A DNA stretch of 64,000 nt from CAWUKV01 sp963923025 (GCA_963923025.1 CAWUKV010000004.1:8572-72571), one strand, 5' to 3'. Positions 9,495-18,860 are shown, numbered from the stretch's first letter. Numbers and translations: made by a program. Notes: generated by a model from the letters alone, not told the origin.

Positions 9495-10442
9495 TTACAT
9501 CAATGTTTCACAAATACTAACTAGCTGCTGAGCAATCTCGTGATGCATATCAGGGGAAGGATAGTAATGGTTGTGCGTTAGCTGAGAGGGCGTCAGATGA
9601 ATTTTGCCTTTGGCATAGTGGCGATCTCGCGTAATAGCAATAGGTTCACCTGTAACGCGATGACGTAGCATTTGAGGTAGCCCAGGCGTATTACAGTATT
9701 CGAGGTAGGCGTCGCAGTGCGATCGCAGCTCGTCTACCATGGGTTGATTAACCAGATGAGGAAAGTTGGACAGTAGCTTATGCAACCCATCGTAAGACTC
9801 TTGGTAGTCAGGGCGGCGTTTAGAAACCCAAAGCAGCACCTTAGGAACCTGGATGCTATTGAGCAATTGTACAAACTCAGCCACATACCGCTCCCGAATC
9901 TCAGCCACCTGAGCTGCCACGACCTCAGGTGATTCAGTTTCTAGCAGTTTCTGGTAAACATAGTCCGCAGGCATTCGGGTGCCTTCGTAGTAATACTGCT
10001 CTTGGAAGCATTCGTGGACTTTAAACCGAGAGGTTGACTGCGACCGACCGGAGAAGATCAAGATGGTAGCCAGCTTGGCCCGATTCACTAAGCTGAGCAA
10101 CGCGTCGTACCTAGGATTGGTATGAAACGAGGGACCAATCCCGCCAACACCCAAGTTCAGAGAAGCCATATTCAAAGCTTTTCCGAGTAGGGCTGGATAG
10201 GGTTGATCCACAAAGCGCCCAAAGGTAAATGCAGGCCCTAAAGAAGCAATGTACTGCTGAGAAGCCAAAGTCTTTGGTCGAGGCCCGCGCAATACGTACC
10301 GAGCACTCGTCGTGTGTAAATTCCAAAGCTGGTAATCAATAACCTGTGAATCCAGATTTTGGTAGGTATTGTTGGTCCCCACTAGCATAGGTTTGAGACC
10401 TGGCCCGCTCTGAGCGGCGGGTATTGCTATCTGTTCCGCCAT
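9495..10442 (-). CDS. Conserved protein of sulfotransferase/GT clusters, possibly DUF6473
   Basis: 315 residues. DSQVIDYQLW near residue 31, LRGPRPKT near 51, and FGRFVDQPYPALLGKAL followed by a glycine-rich LNLGVGGIGPSF (about 75-108) recall, from memory, the DUF6473 family. ILIFSGRSQSTSRFKV follows, and HNHYYPSPDMHHEIA lies near the C-terminus. The Gly-rich turn and the C-terminal YPSPDMHHE could suggest an SGNH/GDSL-like esterase fold with Asp/His near the end, but that is speculation. It starts 54 bp downstream of the TPR-sulfotransferase and is likely in the same operon. No reaction can be assigned. Confidence 0.65.
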   Translation of the reverse strand: MAEQIAIPAAQSGPGLKPMLVGTNNTYQNLDSQVIDYQLWNLHTTSARYVLRGPRPKTLASQQYIASLGPAFTFGRFVDQPYPALLGKALNMASLNLGVGGIGPSFHTNPRYDALLSLVNRAKLATILIFSGRSQSTSRFKVHECFQEQYYYEGTRMPADYVYQKLLETESPEVVAAQVAEIRERYVAEFVQLLNSIQVPKVLLWVSKRRPDYQESYDGLHKLLSNFPHLVNQPMVDELRSHCDAYLEYCNTPGLPQMLRHRVTGEPIAITRDRHYAKGKIHLTPSQLTHNHYYPSPDMHHEIAQQLVSICETLM

Positions 10443-10496
10443 AAAGATTTGAATTGAAAAGACGTGCTAGAAATTGAAAGCATAGGGTCAGATGAA

Positions 10497-12017
10497 CTAC
10501 CAATTGAATGACTGATTCAACAGGGTCTCCAACTTTTGGGTATGCGGAGCAAAGAAGGCTGATAGCTGCTGACGCACCGCTAGATTAACCGGCGAGTACG
10601 TTCCAGCATTGAACTTCGAATAGTCTTGCTCCGGGTGATGGCTAAGTCCCAGGGATTGATACAGCTGCTTCAAAGTCTCTTCGGGTTGATGAAACAGGTT
10701 TTCACTTTGAAGAATCAGAAACTGCTCACGCGGAAAGACTTCGAACCAGCGCTTGAGGTGATAGTAATACAGACTATTCCCTGTGTGGCGACAGCGATTA
10801 AGCACTTTCCAAGGAATATCATCCTCGGTAGCGGCCTGCTGAATCAGCCGGATCTCCTCTTCGATAGCCTGCTCAACCGATCGCTTTTCGGCACCGTTAC
10901 GCACCATCATGTTGTATCGCGAAATGGTCCGGTCTACTGGCTGACGCAGAATAACGACGAGCTGAATGTCGGGAAACTGTTGAAAGATTCTTTCAGGTGC
11001 GACATCGCTGTAGAAGTAGTTGGCCGACGTTTCCCCCGTGACCCAGCCAGACTGCTGCGGCATGGGTGGAAAATGGGCCAGGTACCAGTCGAGACCCGCC
11101 TCATACTCAAGGTCAAAGAAGTCGATCTCTTTCTCCAGCGGTGGTAGGACCGCCGGATGTTGACGCAGATACTGGAATAGAGAGGTCGTGCCACACTTCT
11201 CTGCACCAATAATCAGAAAATCTGGAGCCCGTCGCCGAGCTGTGGTCCACAACGACGGATCGGGCTGACGCCGCTGGGCAATTTGGGCACTCGTATGGCG
11301 ATAGCGCTCAATCGCAGCAGGCAAGTTATCCAACTTAGTCTGCGCGTAGGCCAAGGCAATCTGCGCAGGCACCAAATCAGGCTGCTGCGCCACAATCTCC
11401 TGGCAGGTCTCGACGACCGCCTGCAAGATGGGGTCTTCTTTAGGAATTTCGTAACGCATCAGGTTGTAGCGCAGACGCGTGTAGGCCTCATACAGACGCG
11501 CATCCTGCCGCAGCGCTTGGAGATAGGCCTGGACAGCTGCAGATTTATCGCCGGTTTTGCTCAGCGCTTGAGCTTGTTGAATGTAAATTCGGCCAAATTC
11601 TGTTCGGACCTCAGGGTGATTCGGCTCTGAAGCAAGGGCGGCCTGATAATGTGAGATCGCAACCGTCCACTGCTGCTGTTGAGCCGTGAGTTGCCCCAAC
11701 CGTCGGTGCAGCGCCGTCCATTCTGGACGGTGCTGCAGAGCCTGCTGGTAAGCCGCGATCGCAGCATCCATTTGACCCTGCTGCTGAAACAAATCGCCTT
11801 TAGCCCGGTGGAGTGCCGCCGCCGTGTTGGCATCGGGTTCAGTCACAGTAGACGCTGGGGGCTGGCTCAGCTGCCGACAGAGCGCAATTGCAGCTTCACA
11901 GCTTTCAATGACCTGAGCCCACTGGCCCGCCGCGCAGCTAGCCTGTGCCTGTTGCAGAGCGGTTTGCAAGCGGCGGTTGACCGTCGAATCGAGCGTTTGA
12001 AATTCGCTAGCGTTCAT
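10497..12017 (-). CDS. TPR-sulfotransferase (PAPS-dependent, Sulfotransfer_1 type)
   Basis: 506 residues. TPR-like helices cover about 20-245. PDFLIIGAEKCGTTSLFQYL at 265-284 holds the 5'-phosphosulfate loop (GAEKCGTTS). LVVILRQPVDRTISRYNM at 353-370 is the 3'-phosphate site with Arg358 and Ser366. This KCGTTSL/LRQPVDR pattern matches the heparan-sulfate/NDST-like class, a different subfamily from the second sulfotransferase in the cluster. The start ATG (12015-12017) overlaps the stop of the upstream methyltransferase gene as TGATG, which implies coupled translation. It presumably sulfates a sugar made by the neighbouring glycosyltransferases. Confidence 0.87.
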   Translation of the reverse strand: MNASEFQTLDSTVNRRLQTALQQAQASCAAGQWAQVIESCEAAIALCRQLSQPPASTVTEPDANTAAALHRAKGDLFQQQGQMDAAIAAYQQALQHRPEWTALHRRLGQLTAQQQQWTVAISHYQAALASEPNHPEVRTEFGRIYIQQAQALSKTGDKSAAVQAYLQALRQDARLYEAYTRLRYNLMRYEIPKEDPILQAVVETCQEIVAQQPDLVPAQIALAYAQTKLDNLPAAIERYRHTSAQIAQRRQPDPSLWTTARRRAPDFLIIGAEKCGTTSLFQYLRQHPAVLPPLEKEIDFFDLEYEAGLDWYLAHFPPMPQQSGWVTGETSANYFYSDVAPERIFQQFPDIQLVVILRQPVDRTISRYNMMVRNGAEKRSVEQAIEEEIRLIQQAATEDDIPWKVLNRCRHTGNSLYYYHLKRWFEVFPREQFLILQSENLFHQPEETLKQLYQSLGLSHHPEQDYSKFNAGTYSPVNLAVRQQLSAFFAPHTQKLETLLNQSFNW

Positions 12018-13522
12018 CAGTTAGTCCTCCGCTGATACAGGGCATGGTAGCTTTGCTCAATCGGAACAATGTGCTGGCCAACAGAGGAAGTGAAAGCGGC
12101 AATACCCACCCGCGGAGCCTGCTCTGGATAAGAGGTCGGATGCCATAGCGCATTCTGAAAAATGAGGACACCGCCTGGATTGACATAGGGCCAAACCTTC
12201 TCCATCAACGCGCTGAGAGCGTCAGCCTGTTGGCCTTCACACTGAACACATACAACATCAAACGCAGCCCCGTCTAGCGATCGCGCATCCTCTATGGGGA
12301 GACCGGTCTTCAGCTCAAGTTGACTACGGGCGGCAACGCGGTCAAGATTTTCGAGAGTAGTTGATTCAAATGCATTAGACATCCACCAGCAGCGGTCGGT
12401 CGGTTGCCTCAGCAAATGATCTGCCAGCCAGCATAGGCTAGCGGCTTCGCAGTTGCCTAAAACCAGCGCATGCAGAGGCTGCGGCCGGTTTCTCAGCTCA
12501 GCCAAGGCCGTTTGCCAGGTGAGCAGCACATCGCTGAACCAGGTCTCACCAAAGGTATAGCCCCGGTCCGGGCACTGTTGCCAGCCCTGCAAGGCAAAAG
12601 CGCGCTGGTGGGAAGCCGCTGCCGCTGGATAGTTGCCTTGGCGAGACAGCGTATTGCCCGTAAGACTATGTACCCAGGCCGCTTCACCCACGGCTTGATG
12701 CGCTTGTTGACACACGTCAAGGGCCGCCTGCCAACGCTGTAACGCTGTCAGGGTGTTCATAAGGCCAACATAGGGCCAATACATCGTTGGTTCAAGCTGC
12801 AGGGCGCGATGAAACTGTTCGATGGCCGCTTCGGGCTGTTGCAGCAGGCGGTGGGCGCGACCCATTTGAGAGTAGACTTCAGCGCAGTCAGGGTCTTGTT
12901 CTGCCCAGGATTGGTACAGTTCAAGAGACGTCTCCCAACTTTCCACTCGACCATACAGATTGCCAAGTGCGACATAGGCCGCAGCATAAACCGGATCGCG
13001 CTGGATAGCCCGTCGATAACAATCGACGGCCGCAGTGTTTTCGCCCTGTAGCTCAAGCAGTCGACCCAGCTGAAAATGAATGGTTGCTGTCGCCTTGTCA
13101 GGGTACGACGTCAGAATGTCGTGTAGCGTTTTTGCTTCAGCTCGACGATCGCCGAGGTGGCCGTACGTTTTAGCTAGGCGATGGCGGACTTCAACGTTAT
13201 CAGGTTGATAGACAAGGGTCTGCTCCCATGCCTGCACTGCCTGCAACCAAGCTTCACAGCAGCTGTAAATGCGACCTGACTCAGCATAGAAACGGGCATT
13301 CACGGGTGCTTTTGCCAAAGCCATCACCCGCCAGGGATAGGCCTCTTCAATCAGCCCCATGCCCGTGAGAATATTACCTACGGTGTAGCAGGACTGAGTC
13401 CATTCTTGGCTGTCTGGTTGAGCCAGTAGGCGTTCACAAGTGGTTAACGCATCGTCTAAGTATTGCAGCATAAGCCAGTCGGCGATATTGATATAACTAA
13501 CGTGAGCAGAGGGCTCAGACAA
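12017..13522 (-). CDS. TPR protein with C-terminal class I methyltransferase-like domain
   Basis: 501 residues. About nine TPR units fill residues 1-330. The C-terminal ~150 residues have a Rossmann pattern: HALVLGNCEAASLCWLA near 352 is a motif-I-like SAM loop, SNAFES follows, FDVVCVQCEGQQ is strand 4, and WPYVNPGGVLIFQNALWHP is the post-III strand seen in small-molecule and sugar O-methyltransferases. The motif-I glycine pattern is weak (GNCEAAS), so SAM binding needs proof. It starts 28 bp downstream of the GT61 gene and overlaps the sulfotransferase start by TGATG. It may O-methylate a sugar of the same glycan. Confidence 0.75.
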   Translation of the reverse strand: MSEPSAHVSYINIADWLMLQYLDDALTTCERLLAQPDSQEWTQSCYTVGNILTGMGLIEEAYPWRVMALAKAPVNARFYAESGRIYSCCEAWLQAVQAWEQTLVYQPDNVEVRHRLAKTYGHLGDRRAEAKTLHDILTSYPDKATATIHFQLGRLLELQGENTAAVDCYRRAIQRDPVYAAAYVALGNLYGRVESWETSLELYQSWAEQDPDCAEVYSQMGRAHRLLQQPEAAIEQFHRALQLEPTMYWPYVGLMNTLTALQRWQAALDVCQQAHQAVGEAAWVHSLTGNTLSRQGNYPAAAASHQRAFALQGWQQCPDRGYTFGETWFSDVLLTWQTALAELRNRPQPLHALVLGNCEAASLCWLADHLLRQPTDRCWWMSNAFESTTLENLDRVAARSQLELKTGLPIEDARSLDGAAFDVVCVQCEGQQADALSALMEKVWPYVNPGGVLIFQNALWHPTSYPEQAPRVGIAAFTSSVGQHIVPIEQSYHALYQRRTN

Positions 13523-13550
13523 ATATGATGTATGGGAACAGCAGTGGTGT

Positions 13551-16262
13551 TTAAGAAACGGAGGATAGCCCAGCGGTTTGGAGAAGCGATCGCAATGCGG
13601 CCAGATCTACGCTGAAGTCTTCTGTCAAGCCGCTAGGGTACATCAGTTGGCGCAGCGCCGCGTCGGTACAGCCCTCACCTACCAAATAGTAGTGATGCAG
13701 ATTCAGGTATTGGCTAATCATCCAATAATCGGTTCGGAGATAGTGGGGCGAAAATAGTTCAACGACTTTTGTTTCGGGACTGCAAAAGACTAGATTCGAC
13801 AAACCCGAGCCGTGGGGCGTCACAATAGCATCTGCGTCAGCAAATAGTGCGGCTTGCTGACGGACCGTTAGTGACTCTAGTGTAACGGAGACAAAACCCA
13901 AGGTCGAAAGCAAGGCCATTACCTCAGATTCGTTAAGGACCTGACGATACCGAGCTTCGTGACGGCTGATGTAATAGCGCTTTGAGCCTGAACGCAAGTT
14001 CTTAGCTGACGCAGCCGTACCCATTGCCTTATTGTTAGCAGCAGCAGCAGATTGAAAGGGCAGAAACTGTCGCCGTAAGTAACTCACGGTCCGCATAGGG
14101 ACCCAATCTAAATACCCGGCAAAGCTGGGGACCAACAGCTGTTCAGCCTGCAAATAGGGGACCTCGTCACTTGCAATCACCTTGTCTAGAGGAATCCCCA
14201 AGGCCGCTAGGGTCTCCTTTTGAAAAGGGCGGTTGATGTTGTTGACAACAAAATGATCGACATCAGCCAGGTCAAGCCCCTGTTCTCGTAGTACCCGCTG
14301 CAAAATCTCAATGCGCGGTAGTACGTCGAACATCCAATGGTAGTAAATATGTCCCGACAGCCCAGATAACACCGCAACGCGCCCTGCTAGCCGTTGTACC
14401 GGTGGCAAGTCTACCGGCTCGGTCAATAGCTGCTGCTGCCGCGATTGTGAGACTGGGCACCCAGGCAAATACCAGGGGTAGCGCCGCGACACATCCCCAA
14501 TGACTTTGCCATCCGGAGCGTAGATACGAATATCATTGCAGACGTCCCAAGCATTCATCTGCGGTGCAATCCAGGCTCGGCCTTCGGGCAGCGTCACCAT
14601 AAAGGTTGGATAGTCGTCAACTGCAGATGATCCAGCGTGCCCCGGATTGCAGTAAAACCCCTTTGGCCCTACCTGCTGAGGAGAAAACTGTGGCATGAGC
14701 TGTTTCATGCAGCGGGAACAGGTGACACCGCCACAAGTCTCGGGCAATTGCTTAGAGGGCAACACCTCATTGTTAGAAGTCTCTTTAGCAGGCCACTCTT
14801 CTGTCGAAACAACTAGGTCCTGACTCGATATCCCATTATGAGCCCGCCAAGTCTGAATCTGCCAATCCTGAGCCCGAGGGTGCCATTCAACCGACTTAGC
14901 AGTATCCGCATTGCGTGCCGCCAATACCCATCGGAGCTGCCGCTGGAGCCGGTTTAGACTAGCAGGCCTTTTGGCAGCCCGACGCAGACCCGCCCGATAG
15001 GTTACAGCCGCCGCCGCGAAACGCCGCTGCCCCGCTAAGCAGTCACCGAGATGTCGGTATAGGGCCGGATTCTCGGGGAGTAGCGCGATCGCGTATCGGT
15101 AAAACTGTTCTGCCGGTACAGGCGCATCGCAGGCCACCGACAGGTTGCCTAAGCAAGTGTAAACTTGTCCTAGCCGCTGTTTCAGCTGCGCCTGACCTGT
15201 ACGCGCCTGCACCGAGGAAGACTGCAGTGCAGTCAAAAATTCTCTGCATCGATGCCGCAACTGATCCAGCAAATCGGGAGCTGACAGCTGCGCTTCAGAA
15301 CGGTACGTGTCCTGGAAAGCCTGAATCAGGCCAGACTGACGAGAAACTGACATTCGCAGGTGATCGATCAGCCCATCCCAATCGCCTTCAGCAATCAGAC
15401 TGTAAGCATAGTCTTGGCGAATGCTAGGCGCATCGGGTTGGCATCCTAGTGCCTGATAAAAGTAATGGCTTGCCGCCGCATGATCTTGATACTTGCGATG
15501 CAGACGCCCTAGGTTTTGATGGGCAAGTGCCAGGTTCGGATTCAGCGAGAGTGCCTGCTGATAGGCCGCGATCGCACCTGCGGTATTTGACTGCATCGCC
15601 AGCGACTGCCCTAGACCGCTGTGCAACCGAGCTTCCTGTTCCGGCTTTTGAGGCGGGTGCTTAAGCGCCTGACGAAACAGAGCAGCAGCAGCAGCATAAG
15701 CCTCAACCTGAACCAGCGCCTGACCGAGATGGGGATAAACCCGCGGAGGTGGACAATGACGAAAAATTGCATTACGGTAATGCCGAATCGCCTGTCGAGC
15801 CTCCCCTTTATGGTGCAGCAACCGCCCCATAGCCAGATAAAGCTCACCCGCATCAGGGCTGTACGATAGTGCTGTTTTGTAGACGTTCATTGCAGCCTGC
15901 AACGCCCGCTGCTGCTGCAGGAGCTGGCCAAGAGCCAAGGCTACCAAGAACCAATCTGGCCTAAGCTCTAATGCCGAGCGATAGTGAGAGATAGCCGGAA
16001 CGATTTTCTGTTTTCGGCTATACAAAATACCCAACACTCGATGACTTTCGGCCTGTTCTAAGTCAAGCGTAAGTCCCTTTTCATAGGCCGCAACTGCCGT
16101 ATCAATCTGCCCCTTCTGCACGAAAGCACGCCCTAGCAAAGCATATAGCTCCGGCTTAGGACCTTCAAGCAACAAGGAAGAGCGGCACAAGCGAATGACC
16201 CGATCCCAATTTTGAGACGGGAGATTGTTCGATACTGGACGCTCAGATAAAGAGACAGGCAT
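13551..16262 (-). CDS. TPR protein with C-terminal GT61-like glycosyltransferase
   Basis: 903 residues. TPR repeats run from about 20 to 430. A basic linker leads to a Cys-rich stretch (CGGVTCSRCMKQL, near residue 510; FYCNPGHAG just after). The last ~370 residues match the GT61/DUF563 family: SGHIYYHWMFDVLPRIEIL, then a long loop, RYYISRHEARYR, and the hallmark IVTPHGSGLSNLVFC with ETKVVELFSP. GT61 members are inverting glycosyltransferases (for example xylosyl- or GlcNAc-transferases). It is the first large gene of the leftward operon, 316 bp downstream of the RTX gene. The Cys pairs could bind a metal or form a disulfide; this is inference. Confidence 0.87.
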   Translation of the reverse strand: MPVSLSERPVSNNLPSQNWDRVIRLCRSSLLLEGPKPELYALLGRAFVQKGQIDTAVAAYEKGLTLDLEQAESHRVLGILYSRKQKIVPAISHYRSALELRPDWFLVALALGQLLQQQRALQAAMNVYKTALSYSPDAGELYLAMGRLLHHKGEARQAIRHYRNAIFRHCPPPRVYPHLGQALVQVEAYAAAAALFRQALKHPPQKPEQEARLHSGLGQSLAMQSNTAGAIAAYQQALSLNPNLALAHQNLGRLHRKYQDHAAASHYFYQALGCQPDAPSIRQDYAYSLIAEGDWDGLIDHLRMSVSRQSGLIQAFQDTYRSEAQLSAPDLLDQLRHRCREFLTALQSSSVQARTGQAQLKQRLGQVYTCLGNLSVACDAPVPAEQFYRYAIALLPENPALYRHLGDCLAGQRRFAAAAVTYRAGLRRAAKRPASLNRLQRQLRWVLAARNADTAKSVEWHPRAQDWQIQTWRAHNGISSQDLVVSTEEWPAKETSNNEVLPSKQLPETCGGVTCSRCMKQLMPQFSPQQVGPKGFYCNPGHAGSSAVDDYPTFMVTLPEGRAWIAPQMNAWDVCNDIRIYAPDGKVIGDVSRRYPWYLPGCPVSQSRQQQLLTEPVDLPPVQRLAGRVAVLSGLSGHIYYHWMFDVLPRIEILQRVLREQGLDLADVDHFVVNNINRPFQKETLAALGIPLDKVIASDEVPYLQAEQLLVPSFAGYLDWVPMRTVSYLRRQFLPFQSAAAANNKAMGTAASAKNLRSGSKRYYISRHEARYRQVLNESEVMALLSTLGFVSVTLESLTVRQQAALFADADAIVTPHGSGLSNLVFCSPETKVVELFSPHYLRTDYWMISQYLNLHHYYLVGEGCTDAALRQLMYPSGLTEDFSVDLAALRSLLQTAGLSSVS

Positions 16263-16577
16263 CAGCTAGCCTAAAAGTTTGTTGTTAACCACCAATGCAA
16301 CAAAGTGAATGAGAACTCTCTTCACAAGTATCGCAGGGCACAAAACACAGAAATCACAGCGTCATCAACTCTGACTAAGCCTGCAAGCGTAACTATACGC
16401 CCAAACGAAAAGGGGGCAACAGCTAGCAACCCGGCTCAATCTATTTGCAGATTTCTGTAGACGCTCCAGTCGGAGCAATAAGAATATAGCTAGAAACAAT
16501 AGAGAAAGCTAAATAGCCAGCGTGCAGCAGGGCTGCGACGGCAGAAAAGTCGCCACAGCCCCAGCTACATTAACAGC
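16263..16577. other. 315-bp spacer between RTX gene and GT61 gene
   Basis: No coding frame is supported. Just downstream of the RTX stop (about 16525-16565) a GC-rich imperfect inverted repeat could form a hairpin on the minus strand and attenuate transcription from the RTX gene into the glycan operon. The rest is moderately AT-rich and probably holds the promoter of the GT61 gene. Confidence 0.4.
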
Positions 16578-17063
16578 CTATGCGAGGAAGAAATCGTCGT
16601 CGCTGAGCGTCAAACCGGGATCAAGCTTAATGAAAGCCGTATCGTTGACAAACACAATACCAGTGGCGGGATCGTACTCGACAGTTGCGTTATCACCGGC
16701 ACCCTGAATGAAGATCGTATCCTCACCCACAGTGAAATCTGTGATTTCGTCAACCAACCCAACGTCTGCGAAATCGAAGGCGAACGTGTCTTCGCCCTCT
16801 CCACCTGTCAGAACATCAGCGCCTGCGCCGCCAAACAAATTGTCGTCGCCTTCGCCACCACTCAGGATGTCGTTACCCGCACCGCCAATGAGTACGTCGT
16901 TACCGTCGTTGCCAAAAATATCGTCGTTGCCGTTACCGCCATAGACAATATCATTACCACCGCCAGAATCTATCTCATCGTTACCGTCGAGTCCAAAGAC
17001 AGAATCGTCCTCATCACTCGTGAAAATTTCGTTAGTCAGATTGTCCCCAATCACGATCGACAT
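16578..17063 (-). CDS. Small RTX calcium-binding protein
   Basis: 161 residues, very acidic. About eight glycine/aspartate nonapeptide repeats of the GGxGxDxLx type occupy residues 25-100 (GNGNDDIFG, GGAGNDILSG, GGEGDDNLFG). This is the parallel beta-roll that folds on Ca2+ outside the cell. The C-terminal part (TFAFDFADVGLVDEITDF and onward to DDDFFLA) is the usual tail after such repeats. There is no Sec signal, consistent with type I secretion by a C-terminal signal. I chose the ATG at 17061-17063 because AAGGAG lies 8-9 bases upstream; a longer frame from 17189 lacks such a site. It is the promoter-proximal gene of the leftward cluster. Confidence 0.88.
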   Translation of the reverse strand: MSIVIGDNLTNEIFTSDEDDSVFGLDGNDEIDSGGGNDIVYGGNGNDDIFGNDGNDVLIGGAGNDILSGGEGDDNLFGGAGADVLTGGEGEDTFAFDFADVGLVDEITDFTVGEDTIFIQGAGDNATVEYDPATGIVFVNDTAFIKLDPGLTLSDDDFFLA

Positions 17064-17894
17064 GGGATTGTTCTCCTTGATACAGCTTTTTCTGAAAATG
17101 TGTTGAACGACCTGGAACTTTTCATCGCCGGGCAACTCTTTAAAGGCATGGATGCCCAAAGAAGTTCGCCAGAAGCGTACCAGGACCATGCACCTACAAG
17201 TCAGCCGAAAGACCTAGCGCTTCATCCCCGTGGCACCCCACTAGTACAAACCGCCGCTCCCCTTTCCTGATAATCAGGGAAATGTCAAGGAACACATAGC
17301 CTTATCAACCTGCTCCACAGGATGCAGCCGCAACACCGTATGGCGGAGCTAACTGTTCTGTAGGAGCATCCTTGGACAACACCGCTAAGCAATGTACGTC
17401 TATCCCAACATAGGCATACTAACCTAGTGATATCATAAAAATAGTAAAGAACTGATAAAGCAATCCGATAGTTTCTTAACGTTGGACGAGCTGAACCTTC
17501 GGCCTAGGAAAATCTGCGGATATGCTGCACCAAAACGCCTGATTTCAGCACCTTGTCTTTACCTGATCCATCAGTAAATGGTCGGACATCTTTAAGAAGT
17601 AGAAATGGGTCGCCTGCGGAGAGGTCAGGGCTAGAGCCTGCAAAGGGCAAAATCTGACAGACTGTACCTCCCATACATCGATTCATCTTCCCTAAGCGTT
17701 ACAGTCGCCCTAGCAAATATCAGTTTTTTTGTTTGATCTGGTGGCTTGAACTGTGACAAGCTTGACGAGAAAAACTACGATGAAGATCAGTGGCAATCAA
17801 CAGTTTAGACAGACCTATCGAGAAGCGCTGTTGTTATTAGTACACCTTGTTGCCGCGGGTTATCTCTATTAACGATTTCTATCAGCGATTAGTT
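17064..17894. other. Divergent spacer between RTX gene (-) and GT2 gene (+)
   Basis: About 830 bp with no supported gene. Short frames here (for example 17504-17686 on the minus strand) show no recognisable motif or ribosome binding site. It should contain the promoters of both divergent transcripts. The stretch around 17400-17470 is AT-rich (for example ATAAAAATAGTAAAGAAC) and is the likeliest place for a minus-strand promoter. Confidence 0.4.
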
Positions 17895-18860
17895 GTGTTA
17901 CGTATTAGCGTTGTCATTCCGGCATACAACTGCGAATCCTTTATTTATCAAGCCATTGAAAGTGCCCTGGGTCCCGAAGTTAGCGAGGTTATTGTCGTTG
18001 ATGATGGTTCCACGGACGGTACGGCTGACCAAGTTGCTCGGATCACCCACAGCAAACTTAGATATGTCAAGCAGGCTAATCAGGGCGTCTCTGTAGCCCG
18101 GAATTACGGCATTGAGCTAGCTCGAGGTGAACTGATCGCGTTTTTAGATGCTGACGATTGGTTTCTGCCAAACAAACTGACCCGTCAAGCGTCGCTATTT
18201 GCCGCTAATCCGCAGTTGGGGTTAGTCCAATCGGGCTGGCAAAGAGTTAGCGAATTAGGCCAGCACGTTGCCAACGTGACACCTTGGGAGTCAGCCCCCA
18301 AGCTAACTTTGGAAACCTGGCTTCAGTACAAGCCTGTTCTACCCAGTGCATTGATGGTGCGCAGAGACTGGCTGCGTCATGTCCATGGTTTTGATCCGGA
18401 TCTTAAAGCGGCAGAAGACGTTGATCTAGTCTGTCGATTGGCTTTAGCGGGTTGTCCCGCCGTTTGGCTACAGGAAGTAGCCGTTAGCTACCGGCAAAGA
18501 GCCTACAGTGCCATGGGAGATAGCCGAACACAGGCCCAAGATCTCAAACGATTCTTGGATAAGTTTTTTGGAGAAAACCAGCTGCCTCCAGACGTTCAAC
18601 TCCTTGAAAAAACCGTGCGATACAATACGCTCGTTTGGGCTGCGTGGTATCTGTATCACACAGGTTATGTCGCTGAAATGGCGCAATACCTAAAGCATGC
18701 TTGGGAGTACAGCCCTCATCGTCCACTCGATACGGTTCTGCACTGGACAGAGAGTTTTGATCACTTTTCTACGGATTGGCAAAGGCCACTGTCTCTAACT
18801 ACGCTTCTGTCTTCCCAGGAGTGGCAACATTTAACTCAGTGGGTTCTAGCCCAGCCCTAG
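17895..18860 (+). CDS. Glycosyltransferase family 2
   Basis: About 322 residues from a GTG at 17895 (RISVVIPAYNCESF follows at once). A longer version could start at TTG 17847, but the extra 16 residues precede the usual GT2 first strand and no good ribosome site supports it. Motifs: VIVVDDGSTDGTADQV, GVSVARNYGIELARGELIAF, FLDADDW (DxD metal site), and EDVDLVCRLAL as the catalytic-base region. No TPR and no membrane helix. It is divergent from the glycan cluster and probably functions in the same pathway, adding one sugar to an exopolysaccharide or glycoprotein. Confidence 0.87.
   Translation: MLRISVVIPAYNCESFIYQAIESALGPEVSEVIVVDDGSTDGTADQVARITHSKLRYVKQANQGVSVARNYGIELARGELIAFLDADDWFLPNKLTRQASLFAANPQLGLVQSGWQRVSELGQHVANVTPWESAPKLTLETWLQYKPVLPSALMVRRDWLRHVHGFDPDLKAAEDVDLVCRLALAGCPAVWLQEVAVSYRQRAYSAMGDSRTQAQDLKRFLDKFFGENQLPPDVQLLEKTVRYNTLVWAAWYLYHTGYVAEMAQYLKHAWEYSPHRPLDTVLHWTESFDHFSTDWQRPLSLTTLLSSQEWQHLTQWVLAQP

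Noticed and set aside
10626..11147. A 173-codon rightward frame inside the TPR-sulfotransferase gene
   Set aside because: The opposite strand encodes clear sulfotransferase motifs over the same bases. This frame has no domain features.
17504..17686. A 60-codon minus-strand frame in the RTX/GT2 spacer
   Set aside because: No ribosome site and no recognisable motif. Composition is not distinctive.
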